Shown: positions 26,046 to 33,744 of the stretch, piece by piece
How positions within the stretch are numbered: the stretch's first letter is position 1
Layout of the letters: every line of letters starts with the position of its first letter
Assembly (NCBI RefSeq): GCF_008370345.1
Contig: NZ_VTUU01000007.1
Coordinates: 62,001 to 126,000 of the forward strand
Direction: 5' to 3'
Source: Marinobacter salinexigens
Lineage (GTDB): Bacteria; Pseudomonadota; Gammaproteobacteria; Pseudomonadales; Oleiphilaceae
DNA length: 64,000 nt
Position numbers and translations under genes: made by a program
The notes under the pieces: model-generated
What the model was told of the DNA's origin: nothing
What the model saw: the letters and a program-made list of their open reading frames with translations, nothing else
Database searches by the model: none

Positions 26046-26591
26046 TCAGGCTGCAGGCAGGCGCTGGTGGGGGGTGATGCTCACCAGACTTTGGTCATTG
26101 CTGAAGGTGACTTCACCGTCCTGAACGGTCACCTGAAAGTCCATTGAACGCTCAGCAAGGTTTGCCAGGGCCTCGGTTTCTTCGGCAGCCAGGTCGACAA
26201 TCGTCAGGTTGCCAAATCGCTCCAGCTTGTTATGGTGTTTCTCCCACCATACGGGTACGGCGCGCCCACCGTAGGTATAGAGAGTCACCTTTTGCGAGCG
26301 GTTGCAGGCTTTTCGCAGGCGGTCCTCGTCCGGTAACCCCAGATCCACCCAGAGTTCTATCTCATCGGTCAGGGATTTCTGCCAGAGTTCCGGTTCGTCG
26401 TCCGTGCTCAGTCCCTTGGTGAATTCCAGGTTCTCACTGGCATTCAGAACGAAGGCCAGCAGACGAATCATCATGCGCTCGTCGGTTTCTGAAGGGTGGC
26501 GTGCCACGGTCAGGTGGTGATCCGCATAGTAGTGCCTGTCCATATCGGCGATATGGAGGGTGGCTTTGAATATCGTGGCTTTCAGTGCCAT
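26046..26591 (-). CDS. yaeQ: YaeQ family protein
   Basis: A 181-residue protein of the YaeQ family (PD-(D/E)XK-like fold, function uncertain). The N-terminus ALKATIFKATLHIADMDRHYYADH and the segment LWVDLGLPDEDRLRKACNRS are characteristic. Length matches the family. It is convergent with nothing and divergent from the lrgA/lrgB genes by 70 bp. The former link to RfaH suppression does not establish a molecular role. Confidence 0.92.
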   Translation of the reverse strand: MALKATIFKATLHIADMDRHYYADHHLTVARHPSETDERMMIRLLAFVLNASENLEFTKGLSTDDEPELWQKSLTDEIELWVDLGLPDEDRLRKACNRSQKVTLYTYGGRAVPVWWEKHHNKLERFGNLTIVDLAAEETEALANLAERSMDFQVTVQDGEVTFSNDQSLVSITPHQRLPAA

Positions 26592-26661
26592 TCAGGGGCG
26601 GTCCTTATAGAAAATGGGTGCCTAAGTTTAGTGCAATTTTGAAGTGACAGGACATTACAGC

Positions 26662-27021
26662 ATGGTGTTGTTGCGTGGTTTTTTAACTCTGGTGGTTTTC
26701 TTTCTGCTCGGGGAGGCGGTTCGGGTACTGGCAGGGCTGCCCATCAGTGGTGGTGTTTTGGGCATGGTTATGGCCACGGGTACACTGATGTTGCGTGGTC
26801 GCGTTAGTGACGAACTGGCATCAGCCAGCCAGGGCTTGATTGCGGTTCTGGTTATGTTGATCTCGCCGGGGGTAGTGGGTGTTTTTTTTATCGCAGATCA
26901 ATTTTCTGAACACTGGTTGACCGTGGCGGTCGCGTTGGCTGCAGGGACTTTGTTGAGTGTTCTTACAACCCTCTGGGTAATGAATTGGGTTGCTGCGTCC
27001 GAGGGCAAGAAGCATGACTGA
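26662..27021 (+). CDS. lrgA: CidA/LrgA family holin-like protein
   Basis: A 119-residue membrane protein with four hydrophobic segments and the family motif GLPISGGVLGMVM. I choose ATG 26662 (MVLLRGFLTL), which matches the usual CidA N-terminus; a GTG six codons earlier is possible. It overlaps the lrgB-type start by 8 bases. CidA/LrgA with LrgB proteins are linked to murein hydrolase control or metabolite export. Confidence 0.9.
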   Translation: MVLLRGFLTLVVFFLLGEAVRVLAGLPISGGVLGMVMATGTLMLRGRVSDELASASQGLIAVLVMLISPGVVGVFFIADQFSEHWLTVAVALAAGTLLSVLTTLWVMNWVAASEGKKHD

Positions 27022-27736
27022 GCGTTCTGGCGTCTATAACGAATTGATGTCGGTGTGGACGGTTGGCCCACTATTGTCCATTGCGATGACTCTGGCCGCA
27101 TTCCTTGCGGCACAATGGATCTTTGTGCGAATTCGTCGACCATTGTGGATGCCCCCGGTTCTTATTGCAGCGGTATTGCTGTCGGGAGTCGTTGCCCTGA
27201 GTGGGATTGGTTATGAAAAATACCAGCACGGCGCACGCTGGCTGACGGCCTTGCTTGGGCCCGCTACTGTTGCTCTGGGAATACCGCTGTACCAGCAGAT
27301 GCATCACATCCGGGCACTCTGGAAACCAATACTGGTGACCTTGCCGATTGCTGCGACCCTGGCGGCGGTCTATTCGTTGGTGATTGCCTGGGGTATGGGA
27401 GCCAGTCCCATGGTGTTGGCATCCCTCGCCCCCAAATCGGTGACAGCACCCATTGCCATGGGGGTGTCTGAACAACTCGGTGGTTCTGTTTCCCTGACGC
27501 TGGGAGCCCTGCTTATAACGGGTGTGTTGGCTTCTCTGTTTGTCGATTGGGGGGCAAAATGGATGAAGGTAACCGATGAGCGGATTATCGGTTTCGCCCT
27601 GGGGCTTAATGGCCACGCCGTTGGAACCGCCAGAGCGTTTGAAATAAGCCCAACGGCGGGGGCATTTTCCTCGTTGGGAATGGGGCTCACGGGTGTTTTT
27701 ACGGCGTTGTTCCTGCCGTTTATGTTTCCTTTCTGA
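27014..27736 (+). CDS. lrgB: LrgB family protein
   Basis: A 240-residue membrane protein with about six to seven segments; LAPKSVTAPIAMGVSEQLGG and LGLNGHAVGTARAFE are the LrgB hallmarks. ATG 27014 overlaps the end of lrgA, giving coupled translation. In plants and Bacillus such proteins take part in glycolate or pyruvate movement, so export of overflow metabolites is as plausible as a lysis role. Confidence 0.93.
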   Translation: MTERSGVYNELMSVWTVGPLLSIAMTLAAFLAAQWIFVRIRRPLWMPPVLIAAVLLSGVVALSGIGYEKYQHGARWLTALLGPATVALGIPLYQQMHHIRALWKPILVTLPIAATLAAVYSLVIAWGMGASPMVLASLAPKSVTAPIAMGVSEQLGGSVSLTLGALLITGVLASLFVDWGAKWMKVTDERIIGFALGLNGHAVGTARAFEISPTAGAFSSLGMGLTGVFTALFLPFMFPF

Positions 27737-27745
27737 GGCGCTGCC

Positions 27746-29044
27746 ATGTTCAAGCAATCTGTCCTGACTCTTCAGCCTGAGCATCTCTCGGAGCTACAGG
27801 TCCGCTACGAACAGGCGTTGGCAGATAACGGGTACGACAGCCTGCTGATTGCTTCCGGTGCAGCTCCTTACCGGTATGGCGATGATCAGGCATGGCATTT
27901 TCAGGGTTATGGCCCGTTCGTTCACTGGACAGGTCTGACTGGCCAGGAGCATGCCTGGCTGTGGATTCGGGCCGGTGAGAAACCCGTGCTATGGCTGTAT
28001 CAGCCAATCGACTTCTGGCATGCCAGCCCAACCTTACCAGAGGAACCCTGGCAGCAATGTATCGAGTTGCGGGGGCGTCAGGAAACCGGTGCACCCGAGC
28101 TGGAAAGCCCGGGACGCCTCGCGGTGCTGGGCGATCCTGCCTGCCTGGACGGTGCTCCGGGAGATCACAATCCCATGGGGCTCGTTCGGGCCATTGAAGA
28201 AACCCGCGTCCGGAAAACCGACTATGAAATTGAGTGCCTGTCCGTTGCTAACCGGCTTGCGTTACAGGGGCACCGGGCGGCGAGGGAGGCATTCCTTGCG
28301 GGGGAAAGTGAGTTCGGCATTAGTCTGGCCTACCAGCAGGCAACACAGCAGCGTGAAGCGGATGCCCCCTACCACAGCATCATCGGTCTGAACGAGCACG
28401 CTGGAACCCTGCATTATCAATACTATGATACCCGGACGCCGGCACGGCCCCGCAGCCTGCTGATTGATGCGGGCGTTCGCTTTCGCGGCTACTGTTCGGA
28501 TATTACCCGAACGATACCGGGGCCGGGCGAAGGCCGTTTTAGCGCTTTGGTCCACGGGCTGGAAAGTATCCAAAGACGACTCTGCGATATGGTTGGCCCC
28601 GGAGTCGACTACATCGACATCCATCGCAAGGCCCACCTGGGTGTTGCGGCACTCTTATCCGCCTCTGGTCTGGTGTCGGGCATGAGTGACGAAAGCATGG
28701 TGGAGGCAGGCATTACGCGGGCCTTCTTCCCCCATGGAATCGGCCACTACCTGGGCGTACAGGTGCACGATGTGGCGGGAAAACCAACCCCTGCGCCTGT
28801 CGAGGCACCCTTTTTGCGCCTGACCCGGAAGCTTGAAAAAGGCATGGTCGTAACCATCGAGCCCGGTCTCTACTTTATCCCTTCATTGCTCCAGCCTCTT
28901 CTTGAAGGGAGGCTAGCGACGCATGTGAACGGGCGGTTGATTGAAGAGCTCGGTGGCTGTGGTGGCATACGAATTGAGGATAATGTAGCCGTGATGGCGG
29001 GTGGTGCCCGAAACCTGACCCGTGAAGCCGAACGGCAGGTCTGA
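27746..29044 (+). CDS. pepQ: Xaa-Pro dipeptidase (M24 family)
   Basis: A 432-residue PepQ-like prolidase that cleaves X-Pro dipeptides. The binuclear metal ligands are visible: Asp in LLIDAGVRF and SDITR, His in FFPHGIGHYLGVQVHD, Glu in VTIEPGLYF and the last Glu in GIRIEDNV. It starts 9 bp after lrgB and is probably cotranscribed with it. Cytoplasmic. Confidence 0.92.
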   Translation: MFKQSVLTLQPEHLSELQVRYEQALADNGYDSLLIASGAAPYRYGDDQAWHFQGYGPFVHWTGLTGQEHAWLWIRAGEKPVLWLYQPIDFWHASPTLPEEPWQQCIELRGRQETGAPELESPGRLAVLGDPACLDGAPGDHNPMGLVRAIEETRVRKTDYEIECLSVANRLALQGHRAAREAFLAGESEFGISLAYQQATQQREADAPYHSIIGLNEHAGTLHYQYYDTRTPARPRSLLIDAGVRFRGYCSDITRTIPGPGEGRFSALVHGLESIQRRLCDMVGPGVDYIDIHRKAHLGVAALLSASGLVSGMSDESMVEAGITRAFFPHGIGHYLGVQVHDVAGKPTPAPVEAPFLRLTRKLEKGMVVTIEPGLYFIPSLLQPLLEGRLATHVNGRLIEELGGCGGIRIEDNVAVMAGGARNLTREAERQV

Positions 29045-29086
29045 AATCTGCACAAAAATTAACACAAAGGGGTTGCATTAGCGGGT

Positions 29087-29105
29087 GCAAATGACAATAC
29101 TTATC
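29087..29105. promoter_or_regulatory. Fur box candidate upstream of bfd
   Basis: GCAAATGACAATACTTATC agrees with the 19-base Fur consensus (GATAATGATAATCATTATC) in 14 positions. It sits 33 bases before the bfd start, over the expected promoter, so iron repression of bfd is expected. Confidence 0.7.
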
Positions 29106-29137
29106 ACTAAATTTAATGGTGTTAGTGAGTATTTTCT

Positions 29138-29344
29138 ATGTACGTGTGCCTTTGCCAGGGTGTGACTGACCGGGAAATCCGTGAAGCAGCTGAGAATGGG
29201 GTGTCTTCCATGCGTCAGCTGGGCAAAGAACTCGGGGTAGGCCGCCAATGTGGTCGCTGTGCCTGCATGGCTCGGGAGATTCTCCGGGAAAGTCGTTCAG
29301 CGGATTACCTGTCGCTCGCTAATATGCTCGCGCAGCCTGCCTGA
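29138..29344 (+). CDS. bfd: bacterioferritin-associated ferredoxin
   Basis: A 68-residue [2Fe-2S] protein that reduces the ferric core of bacterioferritin to release iron. The four cluster cysteines have the Bfd spacing: Cys4 and Cys6 near the N-terminus, Cys38 and Cys41 in GRQCGRCAC. It has a Fur box and lies upstream of bfr. Confidence 0.95.
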   Translation: MYVCLCQGVTDREIREAAENGVSSMRQLGKELGVGRQCGRCACMAREILRESRSADYLSLANMLAQPA

Positions 29345-29354
29345 GGCTGCGTTT
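29331..29354 (+). terminator. hairpin over the bfd stop codon
   Basis: Perfect 8 bp stem CGCAGCCT/AGGCTGCG with a 5-base loop, then TTT. The stem includes the TGA stop. A weak intrinsic terminator, separating bfd from bfr. Confidence 0.5.
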
Positions 29355-29462
29355 CCCTCCCTCATTATCAATTGCGACCTCTTTGCAGTCGTGATTTTTT
29401 ATTGCGCCTAAACCGTCTATCCTTGTTTACCTAGACTGGTGAACCAAACAAGGACTCCGACG

Positions 29463-29939
29463 ATGAAAGGCGATAAGAAAGTCATTCAGTTTCTGAACAA
29501 GGTCTTGGCCAACGAGCTGACCGCCATCAACCAGTATTTCCTCCATTCCCGTATGTACAAGGACTGGGGTATCAGCAAGCTGGCTGCAAAAGAGTACGAA
29601 GAGTCCATCGATGAAATGAAGCACGCCGATCTGCTGATCGAACGTATTCTTTTCCTCGAAGGCCTGCCCAATCTTCAGGATCTCAACAAACTCCTGATCG
29701 GCGAGAACGTTGAGGAAATGATCCAGTGTGATCTCAAGCTGGAGCATATTGCCCACACGGATCTGAAAGAAGCCATTGCCTACTGCGAAGAGATTCAGGA
29801 CTACACCAGTCGCCAGCTTTTCCGCGGCATTCTGGATAGCGAAGAAGAGCATATCGACTGGCTTGAGACCCAACTGGAAATGATCTCCCAGATGGGAATT
29901 CAGAACTATATCCAGCTGCAATCGAGCGCCGCTGAATAA
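29463..29939 (+). CDS. bfr: bacterioferritin
   Basis: A 158-residue 24-mer haem ferritin. ATG 29463 gives the standard [15 protein letters not shown] start. Ferroxidase residues Glu18, Glu51 and His54 ([10 protein letters not shown]), Glu94 and Glu127/His130 (DSEEEHIDW) are present. Met52, the haem axial ligand, is conserved, so it is a haem-binding Bfr subunit. Confidence 0.96.
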   Translation: MKGDKKVIQFLNKVLANELTAINQYFLHSRMYKDWGISKLAAKEYEESIDEMKHADLLIERILFLEGLPNLQDLNKLLIGENVEEMIQCDLKLEHIAHTDLKEAIAYCEEIQDYTSRQLFRGILDSEEEHIDWLETQLEMISQMGIQNYIQLQSSAAE

Positions 29940-29950
29940 TCGCTCTTTAC

Positions 29951-29980
29951 CGGCAATCGCCGCCTGAATGGCGATTGCCG
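29951..29980 (+). terminator. hairpin terminator after bfr
   Basis: Perfect 11 bp stem CGGCAATCGCC/GGCGATTGCCG with an 8-base loop, 11 bases past the stop. There is no adjacent T-run, so Rho-assisted or stabilising use is possible. Confidence 0.6.
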
Positions 29981-30109
29981 AATCCCGCCCCAAATCCCCG
30001 TCTTTTCCTCCCGTGGCCCGGTATTTGCCTCTTATTGTGGGTAGAATAGGGCGCAAGTGATGCTCTGAATCATCCGTCCTTCTGGATGCAAACAAAACGG
30101 GAGACTGCA

Positions 30110-31468
30110 ATGGACCTGTCCTGCTTCAAGGCTTACGACCTCCGTGGTCGGGTGCCTGATCAACTCAACCCTGAACTTGCCGAAAAAATTGGCCGCGCCT
30201 ATGTGGAAGTCACCGGCGCGAAAAAAGTCATCGTCGGATACGATATTCGCCTTTCCAGTCCGGACATCGCAGAAGCCCTGAGCGAAGGGCTGATGGCGGC
30301 TGGCGCAGACGTGTTCGACATCGGGCTGTGCGGCACCGAGCAGGTGTATTTCGCGACTAGTCACTACAAGATGGACGGCGGCATCATGGTCACCGCCAGC
30401 CATAATCCGAGAGACCACAACGGAATGAAAATGGTCGGCCCGGAATCCCGACCTATCAGTTCCGATAACGGCCTGAACGATATACGGGACCGGGTACTGG
30501 AGCCCTTCTCTAATGCACCAAACCGGGGCGGGCACGAGCCGTTGGAGGTGATGGCTGCCTATGTTGATCATCTGCTCGGATACATCGACGCAGGCTCACT
30601 CAAGCCTATGAGAATTGTCTGCAACGCTGGCAACGGTGGAGCAGGGCTGGTGATCGATCAGCTGGAAAAACACCTGCCATTCGAATTCATCAAGGTTCAC
30701 CACCAGCCGGACGGCAGCTTCCCCAATGGCGTGCCCAACCCGATCCTGCCGGAAAACCGCGCCGCGACAGCTGATGCGGTGATTGAGCACGGTGCAGCCA
30801 TGGGGATTGCCTGGGACGGTGATTACGACCGCTGTTTCTTCTTCGACGAAAACGGCCGCTTCATTGAGGGTTATTACATCGTAGGCCTGCTGGCCGACCA
30901 GTTCCTGCGCAAAACCGGTGGAGGAAAAGTGATCCACGATCCCCGCCTGACCTGGAACACCCTCGACCTGGTCAAAGCCGCTGGTGGTGAAGCGGTGGAA
31001 AGTAAAACCGGCCACGCCTTCATCAAACAGCGCATGCGAGACGAAGACGCTATCTACGGCGGCGAAATGAGCGCCCACCACTATTTCCGCGACTTCTCCT
31101 ACTGCGACAGCGGCATGATTCCGTGGCTACTGGTTGCCGAACGCCTCTGCCAATCCGGCCATACCCTCTCGTCCCTCATCGACGCCAGAATCGAAGCCTA
31201 CCCGGCCAGCGGCGAAATCAACCGCACCATCGACAACCCGGCCAAAGTCATCGCCGCCATCGAAGCCCAATACAGCCCCGATGCCAAATCCATCAACCAC
31301 GTTGACGGTCTGAGCATCGAATATGACAAGTGGCGTTTTAACCTGCGCATGTCCAACACCGAACCGGTCGTTCGTTTGAACGTGGAATCGCGGGCGGACA
31401 AGGTATTGATGGAAGAAAAAACAGAAGAGCTACTGGCAGAAATGCAACGCCTGAACGAAGCAGGCTAA
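30110..31468 (+). CDS. manB: phosphomannomutase/phosphoglucomutase
   Basis: A 452-residue alpha-phosphohexomutase interconverting mannose-6-P and mannose-1-P for GDP-mannose and surface polysaccharide. ATG 30110 follows GGGAG at seven-base spacing. The active-site phosphoserine loop TASHNPRDHNGMK, Mg loop DGDYDRC, sugar loop GGEMSAHHYF and phosphate loop MSNTEPVVRLN are all present. Length fits CpsG/ManB rather than AlgC. Confidence 0.92.
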   Translation: MDLSCFKAYDLRGRVPDQLNPELAEKIGRAYVEVTGAKKVIVGYDIRLSSPDIAEALSEGLMAAGADVFDIGLCGTEQVYFATSHYKMDGGIMVTASHNPRDHNGMKMVGPESRPISSDNGLNDIRDRVLEPFSNAPNRGGHEPLEVMAAYVDHLLGYIDAGSLKPMRIVCNAGNGGAGLVIDQLEKHLPFEFIKVHHQPDGSFPNGVPNPILPENRAATADAVIEHGAAMGIAWDGDYDRCFFFDENGRFIEGYYIVGLLADQFLRKTGGGKVIHDPRLTWNTLDLVKAAGGEAVESKTGHAFIKQRMRDEDAIYGGEMSAHHYFRDFSYCDSGMIPWLLVAERLCQSGHTLSSLIDARIEAYPASGEINRTIDNPAKVIAAIEAQYSPDAKSINHVDGLSIEYDKWRFNLRMSNTEPVVRLNVESRADKVLMEEKTEELLAEMQRLNEAG

Positions 31469-31480
31469 CTCTGATGTTGA

Positions 31481-31596
31481 GGGCAGGGGGTGATTCGCTT
31501 CTCTGAAAATGTGCGGAGCCATGGATGGCGGAGCCCAAGCGCCACATGGACGTGCCGCAAGGAGCGGTTTTCAGAGAAGCGAATCATCCCCTGCCC
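31481..31596 (+). repeat. long hairpin element A with conserved ANGGA-loop core
   Basis: Outer arms 31481-31509 and 31568-31596 pair over 29 bp with a single G-U. The 58-base core 31510-31567 contains GCC-ATGGAT-GGC and CAC-ATGGAC-GTG mini-hairpins. The core is nearly identical to that at 50374-50427, but the arms are unrelated. It lies between convergent genes and can serve as terminator for both. Confidence 0.85.
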
Positions 31597-31621
31597 GGCA
31601 CGGTGTCTCAGGGCGAGGAAT

Positions 31622-32728
31622 TTACAGCCAGTCGTTCAGCATAATCCCGATCCCGAACCTCTCAATCCGGTGATTGTAGTCAATCAGACTCTCCCCATAC
31701 CCGTTGTAGTACTGAAAGAACCCCTTGACCGTATCCCCCATGGGAAAGCTGTACCCGAACTCGACCGTGGTCCGGTTATCCGAACGCATATTGTTCATCA
31801 GCCGCAGCGAAAACGTACGATCCTCACTCAGCTTGTAAACCGCATAGTAATTGCCATAGCCCAGATAGCGCTCAATGTCGGCATTGTCATCGTCATTGTT
31901 TTCAGGAATCCGGTACCAGGGCTCTACAACGAATAGCCAGCGCTTGTAGCTGTAGGCAGCGGAGCCGACAATCCGGTTCCAGCTCCGGGAGCGGGGTTCG
32001 GATTGCCCGTTCGACTGGTGATTGAAACCAACGGTCAACGCATTCAGTTTGCCGGGGCCAAACTTCCAGTCAGTCTGATAGCGGGCAAAGAGTTCCGGCT
32101 GGTAGTTGGTTTCCCTGAACGGCGCAGATTCGTCCTGATTATAAACCTGCCAGAAAGACTGCTGGGTGTAACCGAACCACAGGGTCGTACGGTCATCCAG
32201 TAAGCCCGTCAGCAGTGGCACCTTGAAGCTGATTTGATATTTGGCTTCTTCATGCCGAAGGTCATAGTCGTAATCCGTCGATAGCAGCCTGGGGCTGGTA
32301 GGTGTTGGGTTGGGATCCTTGACCCAGCTGATTGGCAAAATATAGGTCGGGCGATGGCCAACAAAACTGCCGGAGAACGAAAAAATGGCCTTCTCCGCAG
32401 CAATATATCGATCGACGATACCGTCCATGACCCCGTCGTCCTCGTCCTCATCACCATCGAGAGAATTGGTGTTGTCTGCAGGTACAGCGAAAGCTGCTTC
32501 GGCCTGCTCGATATCTTCTGAGTCAGCGGCCTTTCGGATCTGGCCTGTTGGGTACAAAGTGTCATAGCAGGCCAGTCGCCTGACGCCGTTTGCAATCAGG
32601 GCGCACTGTTCCTCATCCTTCAGCGTTGTCGCATCTGAATCACTTTCTGCACCCTGGGCGTATACCAGCATCGGGCTGGTGGCCAGCAGCATCAGAGTTG
32701 TTGATCCGGGAAGCAGGCGAAGCTTCAT
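31622..32728 (-). CDS. pldA: outer-membrane phospholipase A
   Basis: A 368-residue outer-membrane beta-barrel phospholipase A1 with signal peptide (cleavage near VYA-QGA). The catalytic motif GFNHQSNGQSEPRSRSWNR gives the His-Ser-Asn triad of OMPLA. An N-terminal ~110-residue acidic extension (rich in Asp/Glu, DGDEDEDDG) precedes the barrel and is longer than in E. coli. It ends in an aromatic-rich strand (FGIGIMLNDWL). Confidence 0.92.
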   Translation of the reverse strand: MKLRLLPGSTTLMLLATSPMLVYAQGAESDSDATTLKDEEQCALIANGVRRLACYDTLYPTGQIRKAADSEDIEQAEAAFAVPADNTNSLDGDEDEDDGVMDGIVDRYIAAEKAIFSFSGSFVGHRPTYILPISWVKDPNPTPTSPRLLSTDYDYDLRHEEAKYQISFKVPLLTGLLDDRTTLWFGYTQQSFWQVYNQDESAPFRETNYQPELFARYQTDWKFGPGKLNALTVGFNHQSNGQSEPRSRSWNRIVGSAAYSYKRWLFVVEPWYRIPENNDDDNADIERYLGYGNYYAVYKLSEDRTFSLRLMNNMRSDNRTTVEFGYSFPMGDTVKGFFQYYNGYGESLIDYNHRIERFGIGIMLNDWL

Positions 32729-32739
32729 TGAGCCGTTCC

Positions 32740-33078
32740 TTATTGGGTGTTGAGACTGAACCAGGTATTGGCAATGCCATACACCCAGACACCGAGCAGG
32801 GTAACTGCCAAAAGTGAAAAAATGATTTTGTGGCCGGACCGGCTGCTGTCATCGGCCGACACAACCCAGCGCAGATACATCAGGCCGATAAAGCTCAGAA
32901 AAACGCCAAGACTCGCCAGCGCAGGAATCAGTAACCATGCCGGGTTGATGCTTCCTGTGTCTGTTGTCTGGCGAGAGAGCCAGGCCATGGAGGCCAGAAG
33001 GATCGCCAGGGAGGAAAACTCCACGGTCAGGAAAATTTTCCGCAGGGGATGTGGAGAAGGTTTTTCTGGATGGGCCAT
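32740..33078 (-). CDS. small membrane protein, unknown
   Basis: Not recognised. 112 residues with three predicted membrane helices (about 18-35, 46-68 and 86-106). It starts with a short Pro/His-rich cytoplasmic tail and is followed 11 bp later by pldA on the same strand, so the two are probably cotranscribed. Confidence 0.7.
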   Translation of the reverse strand: MAHPEKPSPHPLRKIFLTVEFSSLAILLASMAWLSRQTTDTGSINPAWLLIPALASLGVFLSFIGLMYLRWVVSADDSSRSGHKIIFSLLAVTLLGVWVYGIANTWFSLNTQ

Positions 33079-33226
33079 ATGAGGTTTCCGCTGTGCTCAA
33101 ATTCAACTTGCCGGCTATGTTACCTGCATTGTTGGAGCAGTGCTTCAGGCTTACCAAATGGCAACTAAAATGGTCGAAATCAATTTATGATTCTTTGGTT
33201 TGGTTTTTTTGCCTGGACTCAGTCGC

Positions 33227-33232
33227 TATAAT
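33227..33232 (+). promoter_or_regulatory. -10 element upstream of cytochrome c5 gene
   Basis: A perfect TATAAT 43 bases before the start codon. The best -35 partner 16 bases upstream is T-rich and weak, so only the -10 is claimed. Confidence 0.5.
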
Positions 33233-33274
33233 GCGGCGACCGAACGATTATAACGCTCTGATGCGAGGTGCATT

Positions 33275-33694
33275 GTGAAGATGAAGAGAGTTCTGGCAGC
33301 TGTTCTGCTTGGTTTCGGCCTGGTGGCCGGCACTGCAATGGCAAGTGTTGAAGAAGAAATCGGCGCACGTATCGCCCCGGTTGGCGAAATGTGTCTGGAA
33401 GGTGAAGAGTGTGGCGCTGCGGCAGCTCCGACTCAGGCTGCGAATGCGGGCCCGCGTTCCGGCGATGAAGTGTACAACTCCGTGTGTATGGCTTGTCACG
33501 GTACTGGCGTTGCCGGTGCGCCGGTGAAAGGCGATGCGTCTGCCTGGGCTCCACGCATCGACAAGGGCATGGAAACCCTGATCAACCACGCGCTGAATGG
33601 CTTCAACGCCATGCCGGCCAAAGGTGGTTGCGCGAGCTGTCCTGATGAGGAAATTCAGGCGGCTGTAGAGTTTATGGTTTCTGAAAGCAAATAA
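33275..33694 (+). CDS. cytochrome c5 family protein
   Basis: A 139-residue periplasmic monohaem cytochrome. The signal peptide runs MKMKRVLAAVLLGFGLVAG to about residue 23 (TAMA). The haem site is VCMACHGTG and the axial Met is in GFNAMPAKGG; a second Cys pair (GCASC) is typical of the c5 group. The start is GTG 33275 with GAGG six bases upstream; ATG two codons later is the alternative. Role: electron shuttle to terminal oxidase or denitrification enzymes. Confidence 0.92.
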   Translation: MKMKRVLAAVLLGFGLVAGTAMASVEEEIGARIAPVGEMCLEGEECGAAAAPTQAANAGPRSGDEVYNSVCMACHGTGVAGAPVKGDASAWAPRIDKGMETLINHALNGFNAMPAKGGCASCPDEEIQAAVEFMVSESK

Positions 33695-33718
33695 GCTTTC
33701 TGCTCCATGAGTACAGAA

Positions 33719-33742
33719 GCCTCCGCAACGCGGAGGCTTTTT
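33719..33742. terminator. intrinsic terminator between cytochrome c5 and rep
   Basis: Perfect 8 bp GCCTCCGC/GCGGAGGC stem with a 3-base loop then TTTTT on the plus strand. It ends next to the rep stop codon. Confidence 0.85.
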
Positions 33743-33744
33743 GT

